Source: Chlamydiota bacterium
GTDB lineage: Bacteria > Auribacterota > UBA3054 > B51-G9
Direction: 5' to 3'
Assembly (NCBI GenBank): GCA_030596365.1
Contig: JAUVKG010000077.1
Location: 1-9,424, forward strand
Length of the DNA: 9,424 bases
Shown: piece by piece, positions 7,294 to 9,424 of the stretch
Position numbering within the stretch: the stretch's first letter is position 1
How the letters are laid out: the number at the start of each line of letters is the position of its first letter
The notes under the pieces: model-generated
The model's database searches: none
The model's input: the letters and a program-made list of their open reading frames with translations, nothing else
Told to the model about the DNA's origin: nothing
Translations under genes and position numbers: made by a program

Positions 7294-7314
7294 GTCATTT
7301 CGGGTCGAAATGAC
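7294..7314. repeat. Short perfect hairpin, GTCATTTCG / CGAAATGAC
   Basis: A 9-bp perfect inverted repeat (7294-7302 and 7306-7314) with a 3-base loop lies in the gap upstream of namZ. There is no U-tract on either side. The arm GTCATTTCG resembles a motif seen in dispersed palindromic repeats of many bacterial genomes, which I recall but cannot check here. Together with the larger palindrome at 7351-7387 it makes up much of this 210-base gap; the rest shows no gene. Confidence 0.5.
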
Positions 7315-7350
7315 GTACCAACCTTTTCGAGCAGCGTATAATTAAAGTAA

Positions 7351-7387
7351 GTCAAGCTTCCAGCTTGACATTAAGCTGGAAGCTTAA
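7351..7387. repeat. Compound palindrome with two alternative folds
   Basis: The arms AAGCTTCCAGCTT (7354-7366) and AAGCTGGAAGCTT (7373-7385) pair perfectly over 13 bases around a 6-base loop. Each arm is also part of its own smaller palindrome: GTCAAGC-TTCCA-GCTTGAC (7351-7369) and TTAAGCT-GGA-AGCTTAA (7371-7387). A single long hairpin and a pair of short hairpins are therefore mutually exclusive folds. There is no U-tract on either side. It looks like a REP-type dispersed palindrome; bidirectional termination or transcript protection are other options. Confidence 0.6.
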
Positions 7388-7395
7388 TCTACTCT

Positions 7396-7414
7396 AAAAC
7401 CGACACAAAGCCGG
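7396..7414 (-). terminator. Weak intrinsic terminator candidate after the NagZ-type gene
   Basis: On the minus strand, 21 bases past the stop codon, CCGGC and GTCGG pair over five bases (one G-T wobble) around a 5-base loop. A run of four T residues follows at once (7399-7396). The stem and the U-run are both short, so termination would be partial at best. If real, it lets some transcripts of the fusion gene read through toward namZ. Confidence 0.3.
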
Positions 7415-7435
7415 CAGGATATAAAACAGCTGTTA

Positions 7436-9424
7436 TCATTGTCGGTTAAAACTCTGGTCATAAAATATCTGTTGTATGGCTGATCGCACGTTAAGAGAAT
7501 AAATTTTTGAATTTTCGCGCGTGGGATACACTCGGTTGGAAAGGAAAATATAAAACAACTGCTCATCGGGATCAATCCATACAAAAGTTCCTGTAAAACC
7601 ACTGTGGCCGAAGCTGCGTTGACTAACCGCAGGCGCGGGATAAGAGTCGGGCATTTTCTTTTTTTTATTACCTAATTGCGGTTTATCGAATCCTAATCCG
7701 CGACGATTACCTTTTTCGGGAAATTGAACACTGGTGTATTCATCGAACGTGGATTGTTTAATGTATTGCTTATTTCCGTATTCACCAGATTGCACATACA
7801 TTTGCATCAACTTGGCCAAATCATTTGCCGTACCGAAAAGTCCGGCGTTGCCTGATAATCCGCCACGCATAGCGGCTGCTTCATCGTGAACATATCCCTG
7901 TAGTATCTGATGTCGGTAATTTTTATCGTTTTCGGTTGGAATAATTCTTTCTTTTGGATAGTTAGCTAATGGAGTAAAACTTAACGAAGAAGCTCCGAGT
8001 GGTTCATAAAAATGTGTTTTAAGGTAATCGGCATATTGCTGCCCACTTAATTGCTCAATTAAATCCGGAAATATCAAAAAACTCAGCCCGGAATATTTAT
8101 AATCTGTTTCCTTGAGTAAAGGAGATTCCCGGATTCGTTTGAACATTTGTTCTTTGTAGTCTTTGTTCAGATAAATTCCTTCGGCAACGTGAATTGGAAA
8201 CTGTGTGGAAGAAGTTTTGCTATACCATCGTTTTTTAAGCGTTCCATTCTTTTCCTGCGTTTCTTTATGAAAAGCAATATAAGGTAATAAACGCGCTTGA
8301 TGAGATAATATCTCTCTGAATGTTAAACTTTTTTTGTTGGAATGCTGCCAGTCCTTCCAATATTTACTTAACGGTTCATCCAAATCGAATTTACCTTCCT
8401 CATTGAGTTTCATCAGAGCAGGTATAACCGCAGCTATTTTCGTAATGGAAGCCAGATCATAAAGATCGTTCAACCTCACCCGTTGTTTTTTATCATAAGT
8501 ATGGTAACCGTAAGTTTTATGGAATATAATTTTTTTATTTTTGGCGACCAATATTTGGCAGCCGGGAAAAGCTTTTTCTTCTATCGCTTTATTAACAATT
8601 GAATTCACACGTTGATCAATGTAACAGCTATTCATTCCTACCGCTTCTGGAAGTGTATATCCGAGTCGTATTGCTTTTTTAATAAAAATTCCCGCACCGG
8701 CAGCAAAGTCTTTGTTTATAGTTACCGGAAGCATTCCGGTGATAGGAATTCCTCCAAAAATTGCTTGCGCGGCGGCTTCCTGAGAGAGGGTGTTGTCCTG
8801 GTACAACAACAAAATAGCTTCTGCTTGTTTAAGTTTTTCTATTTCTTTAAGCATATACGGTATGCCAAAATGAACGATAGTAACTGCCTGACGATCGAGT
8901 AATGTGTTAATAAACATTTCGTTTCGCCTGGAAAGTCCATATGGTTTCATGTCGTACTTTTCCTGCTTATAATTGTTTACTTCAATGTGCCTCTTGGCTT
9001 TGGTCATGCGAAAATTTTGTAAGCTTATTATAATTTTATCATAATGAGCCAGCTTGTTTTGCAATCCCTTTAATTTTTCTTCCGGCAATTGGTCGGAAAG
9101 CATAAAATGATCAACACTGGTATATTTGTTCAGCATATTTTGAAAAGGCGTATTATCGGCAACCGGACTTGGACTGATGGTTATGCCGGCAATTTTTTGT
9201 CCTCCTGGATTCAAAGGAATTGTATTATTTTTGTTTTGTATAAGTGTTGCTGCCGCCTCGAAAAGTTTCCGGTTAAGCAATAACGCTTCAGGAGAATGCA
9301 TATCCCGGTAAAGATTTGCTGTTATGATAGGTTTAAAATCAGGAAAATTAACAAGAGTTTTGTATTCAAGCACTTTCCTGCATTTTTCTTTAATAAGTTT
9401 GGCATTTATAACACCTTGCGTAAC
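7436..9424 (-). CDS. NagZ-type GH3 / serine-hydrolase (AmiE-like beta-lactamase fold) fusion, 5' end missing
   Basis: The frame stays open to the window edge, so the start lies outside; 662 residues are visible. A GTG at 9373 is internal, since 17 further codons upstream continue typical GH3 sequence (KCRKVLEYK). Numbered from that GTG, residues 1-235 are the end of the GH3 region (ITANLYRDMHSPEALLLNRKLF, LIQNKNNTIPL, then an alpha/beta domain with IFGGIPITGMLP). Residues 250-640 are a class C beta-lactamase-type serine hydrolase: SITK at 309-312 supplies the nucleophile Ser309 and Lys312, YSG at 427-429 stands at the YxN position, GGLSGNAGLFGTA is at 504-516 and the HSG motif at 590-592. Such fusions of about 1000 residues are common in Bacteroidota. 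By family, NagZ removes GlcNAc from muropeptides. The second half resembles B. subtilis AmiE (YbbE), which cleaves the MurNAc-peptide amide. The NagZ catalytic domain is not visible here. The substrate of the serine hydrolase is inferred; an esterase or a DD-peptidase is possible. Confidence 0.88.
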   Translation of the reverse strand, partial: VTQGVINAKLIKEKCRKVLEYKTLVNFPDFKPIITANLYRDMHSPEALLLNRKLFEAAATLIQNKNNTIPLNPGGQKIAGITISPSPVADNTPFQNMLNKYTSVDHFMLSDQLPEEKLKGLQNKLAHYDKIIISLQNFRMTKAKRHIEVNNYKQEKYDMKPYGLSRRNEMFINTLLDRQAVTIVHFGIPYMLKEIEKLKQAEAILLLYQDNTLSQEAAAQAIFGGIPITGMLPVTINKDFAAGAGIFIKKAIRLGYTLPEAVGMNSCYIDQRVNSIVNKAIEEKAFPGCQILVAKNKKIIFHKTYGYHTYDKKQRVRLNDLYDLASITKIAAVIPALMKLNEEGKFDLDEPLSKYWKDWQHSNKKSLTFREILSHQARLLPYIAFHKETQEKNGTLKKRWYSKTSSTQFPIHVAEGIYLNKDYKEQMFKRIRESPLLKETDYKYSGLSFLIFPDLIEQLSGQQYADYLKTHFYEPLGASSLSFTPLANYPKERIIPTENDKNYRHQILQGYVHDEAAAMRGGLSGNAGLFGTANDLAKLMQMYVQSGEYGNKQYIKQSTFDEYTSVQFPEKGNRRGLGFDKPQLGNKKKKMPDSYPAPAVSQRSFGHSGFTGTFVWIDPDEQLFYIFLSNRVYPTRENSKIYSLNVRSAIQQIFYDQSFNRQ

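Noticed and set aside
7226..7435. CRISPR-like array in the gap with several palindromes
   Set aside because: The palindromes differ in sequence and there are no regularly spaced direct repeats or spacers.
9371..9373. GTG as the start of the NagZ-type fusion
   Set aside because: The frame is open for 17 more codons to the window edge and those codons encode typical GH3 sequence, so the gene is cut by the window.

Overview
All protein genes in this window lie on the minus strand, as does a tRNA, so transcription runs from high to low coordinates. Coding sequence fills most of the window and there are only three gaps longer than 100 bases. The DNA is AT-rich. In transcription order it holds: (1) the C-terminal two thirds of a NagZ-type glycoside hydrolase 3 / serine-hydrolase fusion that enters from the right edge; (2) a NamZ-type (DUF1343, GH171) exo-N-acetylmuramidase lipoprotein; (3) a very long GspK-like minor pseudopilin of 1395 residues; (4) a tRNA-Leu with anticodon UAG; (5) a long-form NfeD membrane serine protease; and (6) possibly the first seven codons of a further gene at the left edge.

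The organism is a diderm bacterium, judged from the lipoprotein, the pseudopilin and the periplasmic murein-recycling enzymes. None of the four visible starts has a recognisable Shine-Dalgarno sequence, and the fused NagZ/serine-hydrolase architecture is common in Bacteroidota; both point to the FCB group. The giant GspK with repeated NINTA modules and a lamin-tail-like segment resembles proteins of the PVC and other type II secretion-bearing lineages rather than typical Bacteroidota. The phylum is therefore left open.

Region by region: 7436-9424 and 6011-7225 form a cell-wall recycling pair. NamZ removes terminal MurNAc. The fusion protein combines an expected NagZ part, whose catalytic domain lies outside the window, with a beta-lactamase-fold part like the AmiE/YbbE amidase. 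Together they match the Bacillus subtilis ybbC-ybbD-ybbE gene set. Region 1704-5891 is an orphan pseudopilin gene with no other type II secretion gene in view and a good sigma70-like promoter of its own. Region 1441-1525 is the tRNA, whose 3' end is only 11 bases before the nfeD start at 1429.

The three intergenic gaps (1526-1703, 5892-6010, 7226-7435) each hold a conspicuous palindrome without a U-tract. The one at 1526-1678 has the layout of a small inverted-repeat element bounded by a 9-base direct repeat. The most unusual object is the giant GspK-like protein. I see no defence system, CRISPR array, phage or insertion-sequence gene here.
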